A DNA stretch of 64,000 nucleotides from Musa acuminata AAA Group. Taxonomy: Eukaryota; Streptophyta; Magnoliopsida; Zingiberales; Musaceae. This document shows positions 24,826 to 35,579 of the stretch, one piece after another. The notes beneath the pieces were generated by a model. It was not told where the DNA came from and searched no databases. It saw only the letters and a list, made by a program, of their open reading frames with translations. The position numbers and the translations under genes were made by a program. Every line of letters starts with the position of its first letter. Position 1 is the stretch's first letter. The stretch is from positions 25,481,001 to 25,545,000 of the forward strand of contig NC_088355.1 of assembly GCF_036884655.1 (NCBI RefSeq). The letters are read 5' to 3'.

Positions 24826-27800
24826 TCATGTATTCGGACACATCAACATTCCTAACTCTCTTCTTATGAAATCAATTTGTTCTTCACTTAGAGGTTTGTA
24901 AAAATATCAGCTAGTTGATATTTAGTATCAATGAATTCTATGATTACATCATGATTAGTAACATGATCTCGTATAAAGTGATGTCTAATATCAATATGTT
25001 TTGTTCTTGAGTGTTGTATAGGATTTTTCGTTAAGCATATTGCACTTGTGTTATCACATTTAATAGGAATATTTTTAAGATGAATTTTATAATCTTCTAA
25101 GGTGTTTTTCATCCATACAACTTATGCACAACATGCACTTGCTGCAATATATTCAGCTTCGGTTGTTGAAAGTGCAACCGAGTTTTGTTTCTTAGATGAC
25201 CAGGAAACAAGGGCATGTCCTAAAAATTGACATGTTCCTGATGTGCTTTTTCTATCTAGTCTACAGCCAGCAAAGTCGGCATCAGCATAAACAATTAACT
25301 CAAGATTCTCTGATTTTGGGTACCATAATCCTAGATTTGTGGTACCATTAAGATATCTAAGTATTCTTTTAACCGCTTTGAGATGAGATATCTTAGGGTT
25401 TGATTGAAATCTAGCACAAAGTCCTACACTGAACATGATATCTGGTCTAGTTGCAGTGAGGTAAAGTAAAGTTCCTATCATACCCCTATAAGTTTTTTGA
25501 TCGAAGCTTTCTCTACTTTCATCAATTTCTAACTTAGTGGAGGTGCTCATAGGAGTGTTAATAGCTTTTGAGTTATTCATATTAAACTTTTTCAGCAAAT
25601 TCAAAGCATATTTAGTTTAACTAATAAAGATGTCATTGCTTAGTTGTTTGATTTGTAAGCCTAAGAAGAATGTTAATTCTCCCATTAAACTCATTTCGAA
25701 TTCAAAACTCATAGTTTTAGCAAAAGATTCACAAAGAGATTCATTCGTAGAACCAAAGATAATATCATCAACATAAATCTGAACAATGAGAAAATTATTT
25801 TCAAAATTCTTGATGAACAATGTAGTATCAACCTTGCCTTTTGTGAAATTATTTTCAATAAGAAAAGAACTATGTCTTTCGTACCAAGCCCTCGGAGCTT
25901 GTTTTAAACCATAGAGAGCTTTGGTTAATCTAAACACATGATTAGGGAGGCTATTATTTTCAAATCCAAGAGGTTGTTCAACATAGACTTCTTCGGAAAT
26001 AAAGCCATTAAGAAAAGCGCTTTTAACATCCATTTGAAACAACTTAAAATTATTACTACTAGCGTAGGCAAGAAGCATCCTTATGGCTTCTAATCGAGCC
26101 ACAGGAGCGAAGGTTTCTTCATAATCGATACCTTCTTCTTGGTTGAAATCTTTGGCCACTAATCTAGCTTTGTTTCTAACCATGATACCATATTCATCTT
26201 GCTTGTTTCTAAACACCCATTTAGTACCAATAACTAAATAGTCATTTGGTCTAGGAACAAGCTTCCACACCTTATTTCTCTCAAATTGATTTAATTCATC
26301 TTGCATTACGATAATCCATGAATCATCTTTTATGGCTTCGTCAATACATTTGGGTTTAATTTGAGAGAGAAAAACGGCGTTGGAACAAAAATTTTTGAGA
26401 GAAGAACGTGTTTGAACCCCCTTTGATGTGTCTCCTAGGATTAGCTCCTTAGGATGAGCATCTACATACTTCCAATCCTTGGGTAAGGATGTTTCGGAAG
26501 TGGATGCATCCAAGTTGCTAGTTGGAGATGGAGTTTCATTTAAATTCAAGGAATCAAAATTAACATCATCATCAAAATCGTTTTTCCTGATTTCGGAAAT
26601 CTCATTGAAGACAACATGAATGGATTCTTCAATAATTAAATTTCTTTTATTGAAGATACGAAAAGATTTAGAAACCGAAGAATAACCAAGAAAGATTCCT
26701 TCATCGGATTTAGCATCAAATTTTCCTAAGTTATCTTTTTCATTCAAGATAAAACACTTACACCCAAAGACTTTAAAATATGAAACATTGGGTTTTTTGT
26801 TGTTCCATAACTCATAGGGAGTTTTGGGGAGTAAGGGTCTTACTAGAACTCTATTCAAAATATAGCATGCAGTATTTACGGCTTCGGCCCAAAAATATTT
26901 GGGTAGGCTATGTTCATTCAACATGGTTTTTGCCATTTCTTGTAAATTTCAATTTTTTCTTTCTACTACTCCATTTTGTTGAGGATTTGTAGGAGTAGAG
27001 AAATTATGGTTGTATCCATTGAGTTCACAAAATTCTTGGAAATCATGGTTTTGAAATTCACCATCATGATCACTTCTAATTGACGAAATCATAGAACCCT
27101 TCTCATTCTGAACAAGTTTACAAAACTTGGTAAAATATCTAAAGCATTCATTTTTCTGTTTTAAGAAGTAAGTCCATGTGTATCTGCTATAGTCATCCAC
27201 AATGACGAAGGCGTATTTACTACCTCCTAGGCTTGATGTAGAGATTGGTTCGAACAAGTCCATATGGATCAATTGTAAGAGCCTAGAGGTGCTTATTTGA
27301 TTCTTAGATTTGAAACTGCCCTTAATTTGTTTACCTAATTGGCAAGCATCACATACATTATCTTTGATGAACTTGATATGAGGAATACCTCTTACAAGTT
27401 TTTTAGATGATATTTGAGTGATTAGTTTCATGCTAGCATGACCTAATCTTCTATGCCATAGCCAAGCATCCTCATTCAAAACCGAAAAACACATTTCATT
27501 ACACAAATCATTGATGTCAATAGTGTATACGTTATTTTGTCTTAATGCAATCATGGACGTGTTTTTGTGTGGTTTTTCAATGATGCAAGCATTAGACTCG
27601 AATCTGACAATATATCCTTTATCACATAATTGACTAATGCTCAAGAGGTTATGTTTTAAACCATCAACTAACAAAACAACTTCGATAAAGAAGTTGGATT
27701 TGTTACCTATGGTTCCTTTGCCAATGATTTTACCCTTGTTGTTGTCTCCGAAGGTGACATAGCCTTCGTCTATGCTAATGAGCTTAGAGAATTGAGATGG

Positions 27801-27875
27801 ATTTCCGGTCATATGCCTTGAGCATCCACTATCAAGGTACCATCTCTTGCTCCTAGCTTGCGAAGGTATAGGTTT
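24826..27875 (-). pseudogene. Element F pol: protease, integrase, RT, RNase H (nonsense-mutated)
   Basis: A single minus-strand frame follows the gag UAG at 27878-27876. Protease [10 protein letters not shown] lies at about 27840-27805. Integrase has [19 protein letters not shown] and VVERKN. RT has DVKSAFLNG and YVDDIIFGS. RNase H has YADADFAG, STTEAEY and KHIDIRHHF. The frame is broken by TGA near 26940, TAA at 25616-25614 and TAA at about 25121, each where element B has CAA, and by a one-base deletion near 24890. One integrase position reads RSDHDGEF where B has RSDHGGEF. It is the pol of an autonomous copia lineage, now inactive. Confidence 0.9.
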
Positions 27876-29484
27876 CTACAAGAAAGGATGATTTTTAGGT
27901 ACCCATTTGCTTTTGGGTGCCTCAAAAATAGATCTACATTGTTTATCATGTTGCATAGAATTTATCATGGTTCCTTTAGGAACCCAAATTAATTTGTTCG
28001 GACTAATTTTCTTGAATGGACAATAATGCGTTTTGTGTCCAAGTTTGCAACAAAAGTTGCATTTGCTTTGGTGTCGAATATATAGGATGGAGCCTTTTAT
28101 GAAGGTGGTTGGATTTTGGTGAGGACTTCTCACGAATCCAATTCCACTTCTTTTGGGAACGTGACCCTTGTTTGCAAGGATCATGTTCAATGACTTGCTA
28201 CCAACCTCGAATTTCTTCAAGGTGTCCTTAAGTAGCAAGTTTTCCTTTTGAAGAGTTTCTAGATCATGGCATTTTATGCATGAACTTAAACTATCATGAT
28301 ATTCAGTTTTTAACTTATCAAAATTACAAGTAAGACTATCATGCTCCTTTTTTAGCAATTTATATTTTCTACTAATAATCTTGCATTCATCAAATAAGTC
28401 ATGGAAGGCATTTAATAATTCATCAAATGATAAATCTGTATCTATTAAATTCGTTACCTCCTCTCTGATGGCAATTAAGGCGTAATGAGCAACTTGCTCG
28501 ATGTTGGACTCCTCTTCTTCGGACGCGCTCGAGTCATCCCATGTTGCTTTGAGCGCCTTCTTCTTTGATGTTCTCTTCTTGACTTGGGGACAATCACTTT
28601 TGCAGTGTCCCGACTTTTTGCACTCATAGCAAATAACTTGGTCCTTCTTGGGTTCAAATTTATTTTTTGTTTCATTCTTAAACTTGTTTCTTTTAATGAA
28701 TTTTTTAAATTTTCTTGTTAGAAGTGCCAAGTCATCGTCACAGTCCTCATCACTTGAGTTTTCTCTCAAGTGGTCTTCTGAAATTTTAAGTGCTCTTCTG
28801 AAATTTTAAGTGTCATATCCTTCCTGTTCTTTGGAAGGATGTCTTCTTGCTCTTCATGAGATTTGCAAGTCATCTCGTAGGTCATTAATGACCCAATTAG
28901 TTCTTCAAGAGGGAAGTTGTTTAGATCTTTCGCCTCTTGAATAGTAGTGACTTTAGGATTCCAACTCTTAGGAAGGGATCTTAGAATCTTATTTACGAGC
29001 TCAAAATCCGAAAAACTTTTTTCAAGTCCTTTTAGACCGTTGTCGACATCCGTGAAACGGGTAAACATGTCGCCAATAGTCTCACTTGGTTTCATCCAGA
29101 AAAGTTTAAAAAGTGTAACAAAAGGTTGATTTTTGACTCTTTCACTCTACTTGTGCCTTCGTGAGTCACTTCGAGTGTGTGCCAAATATCAAATGCGGTT
29201 TCACAAACCGAAACATGGTTGAACTCATTTTTATCAAGTGCACAAAATAAGGCATTTATAGCCTTTGCATTAAGAGCGAAAGCCTTCCTCTCCAATTCAT
29301 TCTAATCGATCATTGGAAGAGAAGACTTCGAAAATCCATTTTCGACAAGATTCCAAAGTTCAAAATCCATAGAAATAAGAAAGATCCTCATTCGGGTCTT
29401 CTAATAGGTGTAGTCCGTCCCATTGAACATGGGTGGACATGTAATAGAGTGGCCCTCTTGGTTTCACGCGTATGCCATCTCTCT
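27876..29484 (-). pseudogene. Element F gag (frameshifted, several stops)
   Basis: The ATG lies at about 29484, 30-40 bp inside the PBS; TGA and TAG codons occur soon after, where B has sense codons. Recognisable blocks are FALNAKAINALFCALDKNEF, FELVNKILRSLPKSW, FPLEELIGSLMTYEM, a CCHC knuckle CYECKKSGHCKSDC (near 28630) and a second CNFCCKLGHKTHYC (near 28040). A 20-bp tandem duplication at about 28780-28820 and a small deletion near 29095 shift the frame. The last codon before pol is followed by UAG at the same place as in element B. It would form the nucleocapsid particle if intact. Confidence 0.88.
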
Positions 29485-29515
29485 TGGGTTTTAATCCGTT
29501 TGAGAGTTGAACCTG

Positions 29516-29527
29516 GCTCTGATACCA
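29516..29527 (-). promoter_or_regulatory. Primer-binding site of element F
   Basis: The minus strand reads TGGTATCAGAGC, tRNA-Met type, two bases inside the 5' LTR. Confidence 0.9.
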
Positions 29528-29529
29528 AT

Positions 29530-31278
29530 TGTTAGGATCAAGAGCACTAAGAGGGGGCGGGGGCTGAAATAGTGCAGCGGAAATCTTTCGATGATAAAAA
29601 CATTCGAACGATAAAAACGATTTCGGTGTGAAAGCCGATTCTAAGATTACTTTAACTTAAGATCAAGCGAGATGACGTTAAAGTCAATCTATGAAGGCAG
29701 TTTGCAGTTATGATGAAAACCAGAATGTGAGCGCAAACTGAAATATGATGTTCGTACGAAGAAACTGATTTACGTCTAAATGCTGATTCGTAAATCACAT
29801 GATTAGGCGTGATATAGCTTAAGCAAGGATATTAAGGCAGTTTGCAGTTAAGATAGAAATCAAAACGTAAACGCAAACTGAAATATGATGATCGTATGAA
29901 AAAATAGATTTACGTCTAAACGCTGATTCGGAAAGTGCATAGCTTGAAACCCCATCGTATATGCGTAGAAAGCAGTAAGCTTTAGAGGAGGTTTGCAGTA
30001 AAGATAAAATGCTCAAAGTAAATGCAAATCGAGATTTAGAGTGGTTCGGTCAATCTTGACCTACTCCACTTTTGGCTTCCTCCACCGACGAGGTCATCGA
30101 CGTCAACTAGATGCCTTCCTTCAATATGCAAAGGCCAACCACCCTTTTACAGTTTCACTCCTTTTGACGGGCTTAGGAGACAACCCTTACAAAATTTTCT
30201 CTCCTCTCTTTACAGCTTAGAATTTGGAAGAAAAGAGGGAGAAGGACTTTTAGCCTTTACAACAATTTTGAGCTCTAAAAATCACAGAACAAGATCAAGA
30301 TTTTGGTGTGTATTCTGTGCTCTATCAGTGCTGAATGGGTAGGGTATTTATAGGCCCCAACCCAGTTCAAATTTGGAGCTCAAAACTATCAATTCCCGGA
30401 ATTCCGAGATCAGGCGGTTGCACCTCCTAACTGGAGCGGTTGCACCGCCTGGCAGAGCTCGAAGACTGAGCCTCTGGGCGGTGCCACCTCCTGTTAGGGG
30501 TGGTTGCACCTTCTATCAGAGCTCGAAGACCGAGCTCAGGCGGTGCAACCTCCTGACTAAGGCAGTTGCACCACTCAGCCAATGCTCGGTGACCGAGCCC
30601 AAGCGGTGCCACCTCCTGTCAGGGGAGGTTGCACCGCCCAGTCTCGCTCGGAGACTGAGCCCAGGTAGTGCCACCGCCTGGCTGGAGCGGTTGCACCTCC
30701 TAGTCTCGCTCGGAGACTGAGCCTAGGCGGTGCAACCTCCTGCCTTGGGCGGTTCAACCGCCTGGCAGAAATCAGGGTCCGAATGGGTTGATCCATTCGG
30801 CCCAATTTGGGTTTTTCAGGGGCCTAATTGCCCCAAGATTAAGTTAATGGGATCACCTCCCATTTCCAACTTAATCATTGTGCTAACTACGATATTCCCT
30901 AAGACATTTACTACAACTTGCTCCGGTGCGTCAATCGCTTCTTCCGGTGAGCTTCCGACGAACTTCCGTCGATCATCTGATGAACCCTCGATGATGCTCC
31001 TGCGGACTTCCGGCAAACTCCTGGATTTGCGATGATCCACTTGGCGAGTTCCGATGAGCTTCTTTGGCAAGCTCATGGACTTCTCGGATTTGTTCCCGCA
31101 GAACCTCCGACGACTGTCCGAACTTCCGTCGAACTCCCAACGTGATCATTGTCTTGACTCCGGCGTAACTCCTGCTGCATGTCTTACTTTTATCATAGTT
31201 AATCCTGCACACTTATCTCAACATATGGATTAGATAACAAATGACAATTGACTTCATCATCAAAATCCGAGATTCAAC
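29530..31278 (-). repeat. 5' LTR of element F (about 1749 bp)
   Basis: It starts TGTTAGGATC next to the PBS. The G-run here is interrupted (GGGGGCGGGGGC). The palindromic GC cluster lies at about 30412-30775 and TATTTATAG at about 30345. The far end reads GAGATTCAAC followed by TA instead of GATTCAACA, so the last base is lost or changed at the junction with LTR G. Confidence 0.88.
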
Positions 31279-32449
31279 TAGTTGCCGTAAATGTCTTAAG
31301 AAATTCTTAGTTGGCATGATAATTAAGTTAGAAATGGGAGGTGATCCCATTAACTTAATCTTGGGGCAATTGGGCCCTTGACAGACCCAAATTGGGCCGA
31401 ATGGATCAGCCCATTCGGACCCAGATTACTTGGCCAGAGGTGGCACTGCCTGGGTCGGCGGTGGCACCGCCCAGGGCTCAGTCTCCGAGCTCTGGCTGGG
31501 CAGTGCAACCGCCTTTGATAGAGGTGCAACCGCCTGAGCTCGATCTCCGAGCTCTGGCTGGGCGGTGCAACCACCCTAGTCAAGCGATGGCATCGCCTGA
31601 GCTCGGTCTCCGAGCTCTGGCAGGAGGTGCAATTGCCCCTGACAAGCGGTGGCATCGCCAAGAAGCTCAGTCTTTGAGCTCTGCCAGGCGATGCAACCGC
31701 TAGACCCCGGAATTCCGGGAGATGATAGTTTTGAGCTCGGAATTCAAACTAGTTTGGGGCCTATAAATACCCCACTCTTTCAGCAATGAAAGAGAAACCA
31801 AAAACCACCGAAATCCTGATCTTACTCTATGATTTTTAGAGCTCAAAAGTGTTGTATGAGTTAAAAGTTCTCCTTCCTCTTTTCTTCGAAGTTTTGATCT
31901 GTTAAGAGAAGAAAGAAAATTCTATAAGGGTTGTCTCCTAAGCCCGTCAAAAGGAGTGAAACTGTAAAAAGGTGGTTGGCCTTCGCCTATTGAACGAAGG
32001 CCTCTAGTGGACGTCGGTGATCTCGTTGGTGGAGGAAGCCAAAAGTGGATGTAGGTCAAGATTGACCGAACCACTCTAAATCTCGATTTACATTTACTTT
32101 GAGCATATTATCTTTACTGCAAACCTCCTCAATAGCTTACTGCCTTCTGCGCATTTACAATCTTGTTTCAAAGTTCAGTATTTTCTGAATCGGCGTTTAG
32201 ACGTAAATTAGTTTTATCGTACAAACATCATATTTCAGTTTATGCTTATATTCTAATTTCCATCATAACTACAAACTGTCTTCATAGACTTGCTTTAACT
32301 GTATCTTGCTTGATCACAAGTTAAAGTGATTTACGAATCGGCTTTTCTACCGAAATCGCTCTTATCGTACGAATGTGTTTTTAATCGTCGAAAGTTTTCC
32401 ACTGCACTAATTCGCCCCCCCCCCCTCTCTTAGTGCTCTTAATCCTAAC
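31279..32449 (+). repeat. LTR G: SIRE-type LTR lacking its first about 360 bp
   Basis: It aligns by eye with the LTR of element E from the GTTG.AGTAAATGTCTTA block onward. It has GC palindromes at 31436-31700, CTATAAATA at 31761, the U5 TTTAGACGTAAAT blocks, the poly-C hairpin at about 32410, and ends CCTAACA at 32449. No PBS follows; instead part of the LTR of element D continues. So it is either a solo LTR or the 3' LTR of an element whose body was deleted. The left truncation coincides exactly with the right end of element F. Confidence 0.8.
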
Positions 32450-32729
32450 ACAGTTGACCTCCGCAACTCCAATTTTCTTAGTGTAATTTCTACTCTTCTT
32501 GGCCCGATGCCCAAACCCATGGTCTGAAGCCTTCTACTGATAAGTCAATCGATTCTCTGACTCGACGTCCAATCTTCTGACATGTTCCATTTCGACGCAA
32601 AATGATTCTTCTTGCTTTAATTGTCTCTCCCTGATCGAAGTTTCCTTCGTCACTCAAAATACAGATTATGATGATAACTAATTGGTTTAATCATCAATTG
32701 GTTTAATCATCAAATTTTGAGATTCAATA
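32450..32729 (-). repeat. Partial left (3') LTR of element D
   Basis: It matches the U3-start half of the element C LTR: blocks TCTTCTTGGCCCGATGCCC, CGACGTCCAATCTTCTGACA and TTGTCTC.CCTGATCGAAG appear in the same order. It ends GATTCAATA at 32729, a degenerate form of the usual GATTCAACA. A 16-bp duplication (ATTGGTTTAATCATCA, twice) lies near 32680-32715. The rest of this LTR is missing because LTR G sits at its left. Confidence 0.75.
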
Positions 32730-33023
32730 ATCTTCCCCTTTTTTATGATGATAACTAATTGATGAGAGAGTTAACCTTAACTCCCCCTATCAATGTGCCA
32801 TATTGATAGAACCTGAATTCAACTTGAATTCAAGTCAAAGCAAATTTAATCATCAAAATGTGCAACATAAAATCATGCATAATCAAATTTTCAATACATC
32901 ATTCTATGCATGATCATCATTATAACTTCTCCCCCTTTGTCATCAACAAAAAGGAGAAGTGCAACTAGCCAATTTTTTAGATATAAGTTTAAATTATTTC
33001 AACATAATCGTAAGTTTTATCAT

Positions 33024-33028
33024 CATGC
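33024..33028. repeat. Target-site duplication of element A, left copy
   Basis: CATGC immediately before the LTR; the same five bases follow the other LTR at 57156-57160. Confidence 0.9.
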
Positions 33029-34563
33029 TGTTGAATCTCGTATTTTGATGATGAAACCACTTGATATGTGTTTATGATTTAATCTACGTTTTGAGTGACG
33101 CAGGATGCTTCGATCAGGATTAGATAGTTGACGCAGGAGGAATTGACGTTGCGCCGGAGGAGATCACGTCAGGATATTGGACGGCAGAAGGCTTCGGACG
33201 TCAGGCATCGGGCCAAGGAGAGCGGGATTGCGCCAAGGATATCGGGGTTGCAGAGGTCAACCGCCGATTGGGCAACAAGCCGCAAGAGAGGACGATGCGT
33301 TGAAGAATCGGACGAAGTGCCAACCAATGACGTGCCGGGCAACAGAATGTCAATTCGCTTTGTAATAATTGTCTAGATCGGAGTAGAGTTTTGGCTTGTG
33401 TGTACATAATTAACTACGATAACGACGAAGACATAAACTGAAACAAAGTGTCAGAGTCAAGTGTGAAGGATTTGTTGCGAGTTCGAGAGTTCGACAAAAG
33501 TCCGAAGGTTCGTCGGGAATGCTGCCGGAACTAGCTGAGAATGAGTAGGGAGCTTGCCGAAGGGTTTTTCGGAAGCTCGCCGGAAGGTTCGTTGGAAGTT
33601 CGCGGAGCTCGTCGAGAAAGATTGGAGCTTGCTGAAGAAGCTCATTGGAATTCGCCAAGATCAAATCGTGAAGTCTAGGAGCTTGCCGGGAGTCCGTAGA
33701 ATGGTTTTCGAGAGTTCGTCGGAAGACGGTCGGAAGTTCGCCGGAAAAAGTCTTGACTTGCGGACTTTGTAATAGCTTAGAAAATGTCTTTAAATTCGTA
33801 GTTAGCACGTTAATTAGGGTTAGGATTAGGTGTTAATCCTATAACTCAAGTAGGGGCCAATTGGGCCCGAGTTCGGACTGGTTTGGGCCAAGTTTAGAGC
33901 CCAACCAGTGAGCTGAAATAGTGTAGGCGGTGGCACCGCCTAGAACCCAAGAACCAGGTGGTACCACCGCCACTGATAGGCGGTGGCACCGCCAGCATCA
34001 GTAACCAAAGAGAATTCAAATTTTGGAGCCCAAATTTGAATCCTCTTGAGGCTTATAAATACCCCTCAAATCTCAACTGAGATTGCAACTTTTTGAGAAG
34101 CAGTTGATTGGGAGAAAGGTCTTAGAAAAGTCTTAGCAAGTCTTATTTTCAATTTGCTAGTGTTCACCTCCTTCTTTCTTACTGAAAATCTGTAAGAGAG
34201 TGAACCGCTTGTAAAAAGTTGTAAGAGGGGTATTTGCCCTTCCCTTTCAAGAGATTTGCTAGTGGAAGGTGGGAGCCTCATCGAAGAGGGCCTCGCAAGT
34301 GGATGTAGGTCATTTGATCGAACCACTTTAAAATTGGCATGATCTCTGGTTTGCATTTCATTATTGCTATTTACATTACTGCAAACCTTCTTACGTGCTT
34401 TATTTCCTCATTACCTTTGCTGCACAACTTTACGAATACGCTATCAAGTTAAGCACTTTTGAGTTCGATTTTTATCGTACGAAAGATTTGTCAAAACCGA
34501 CGTTTTAATCTGCTGCACTAAGTCACCCCCCCCCCCCCTCTTAGTGCCGCTCCGATCCTAACA
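33029..34563 (+). repeat. 5' LTR of element A (1535 bp)
   Basis: It begins TGTTGAATCTCGTATTTTG and ends CCGATCCTAACA. A short palindromic GC cluster lies at 33928-33995, TTATAAATA at about 34053, and a poly-C run flanked by CACTAA and TTAGTG arms at about 34515-34545. It is 116 bp shorter than its partner at 55505-57155, mainly because the partner has several more GGCGGTGGCACCGCC-type units. Confidence 0.92.
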
Positions 34564-34565
34564 AT

Positions 34566-34577
34566 TGGTATCAGAGC
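34566..34577 (+). promoter_or_regulatory. Primer-binding site of element A
   Basis: TGGTATCAGAGC, tRNA-Met type, begins two bases after the LTR end. Confidence 0.92.
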
Positions 34578-34613
34578 TAGGTTTTTCTCATTTCGGATTT
34601 ATACTCGAGAGAA

Positions 34614-34635
34614 ATGACTCTTTATGGCTTTCAAG
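34614..34635 (+). pseudogene. First seven codons of element A gag, cut by element B
   Basis: ATG at 34614 opens MTLYGFQ and the frame is interrupted inside codon 8 by element B. It resumes after B's right target-site copy at 43562 with EGFSIVRPPLF. The same start is seen in D (MALFGFQEGF) and C (MTFQEGC). Confidence 0.85.
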
Positions 34636-35159
34636 TGTTGAATCTCGGATTTTGATGATGAAGTCAATTGTCATTTGTTGTCTAATCTATGTGTTGAGAT
34701 AAGTGTGCAGGATTAACTACGATGAAAGTTAGACAAGCAGCAGAAGTTGCGCCGGAGTCAAGTTCATGATCACGTTGGGAGTTCGAGAGTTTGAGCGAAG
34801 TTCGGACGGTCATCGGAGGTTCTGCGAGAACAGATCCGAGAAGTCCAGAAGCTTGCCAAGCGAAGCTCGTCGGAACTCGCCAAGTGGATCGTCGCAAAGT
34901 CCAGGAGTTTGCCGGAAGTCCGCAGAAGAATCACCGAGGGTTCATCGGATGATCGACGGAAGTTCGCCGGAAACTCGCCGGAAGAAGCGATTGACTCATC
35001 GGAGCAAAGCTGCAGAAATTGTCTTAGATTTAATCGTAGTTAGCACGTTGATTAAGTTGGAAAATGGGAGGTGATCCCATTAGCTTAATCTTGGGGCAAT
35101 TGGGCCCCTGAAAAGATAGAAATTGGGCCGAATGGAGCTAACCATTCGGACCCTGACTG

Positions 35160-35515
35160 CACCAGGAGGTGCAACCGCCTAGGCCAAGAGGTGGCACCGC
35201 CTGGGCTAAGCCTCCTAGCGAGACTGGGCGGTGCAACCTCCCCAGCCAGGAGGTGGCACCGCCTGAGCTCAGTCTTCGAGCTAGACTGGGCGGTGCAACC
35301 TCCCTGACAGAGAGGTGGCACTGCCTGAGCTCAGTCTTCGAGCTAGACTGGGCGGTGCAACCTCCATGACAGAGAGGTGGCACCGCCTGAGCTCAGTCTT
35401 CGAGCAAGACTGGGCGGTGCAACCTCCCTGACAGAGAGGTGGCACCGCCTAAGCTCGGTCTTCGAGCTTTGCCAGGCGGTGCAACCTCTCCAGTCAAGAG
35501 GTGCAACCGCCTGAT
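35160..35515 (+). repeat. 62-bp GC-rich tandem repeats in U3 of element B
   Basis: The phrase CTAGACTGGGCGGTGCAACC recurs at 35281 and 35343, and with one change at 35405, which gives a 62-bp period. Each unit contains a GGTGCAACC half and a GGTGGCACCGCC half that can pair with neighbours, plus GAGCTCAGTCTTCGAGCT, itself partly palindromic. The same array recurs at 42204-42560 in the 3' LTR. Confidence 0.9.
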
Positions 35516-35570
35516 CCCGAAATTCCGGGATTTGATCGTTTTGAGCTCCAAATTTGAATTGGGTTGGGGC

Positions 35571-35579
35571 CTATAAATA
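35571..35579 (+). promoter_or_regulatory. TATA box of the element B LTR promoter
   Basis: CTATAAATA follows the U3 repeat array by about 55 bp. The identical context (GGTTGGGGCCTATAAATACC) occurs in the 3' LTR at 42615 and, with small changes, in LTRs of C, E, F and G. Confidence 0.8.

Larger units (their letters stand above)
21918..31278 (-). mobile_element. Element F: SIRE/Maximus-type Ty1/copia, pol-bearing, inactivated
   Basis: The minus-strand element has its 5' LTR at 31278-29530, PBS at 29527-29516, gag, pol, an approximately 1.1-kb 3' non-coding part with PPT-like runs, and its 3' LTR at 23689-21918. Gene order is gag, PR, IN, RT, RNase H, which is the copia order. There is no env-like ORF between pol and the 3' LTR. 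The left flank is GTAGC, but the right flank does not carry a matching duplicate and instead joins the middle of another LTR (G), so the right junction is rearranged. Confidence 0.9.

Noticed and set aside
33128..33407. ORFs at the start of the A LTR (also 55594-55850)
   Set aside because: They are present in both LTRs of A but with inconsistent frames and no known motif; part of U3.
35160..35515. Regular repeats resembling a CRISPR array
   Set aside because: Units are contiguous 62-bp tandems without unique spacers, inside a plant LTR.
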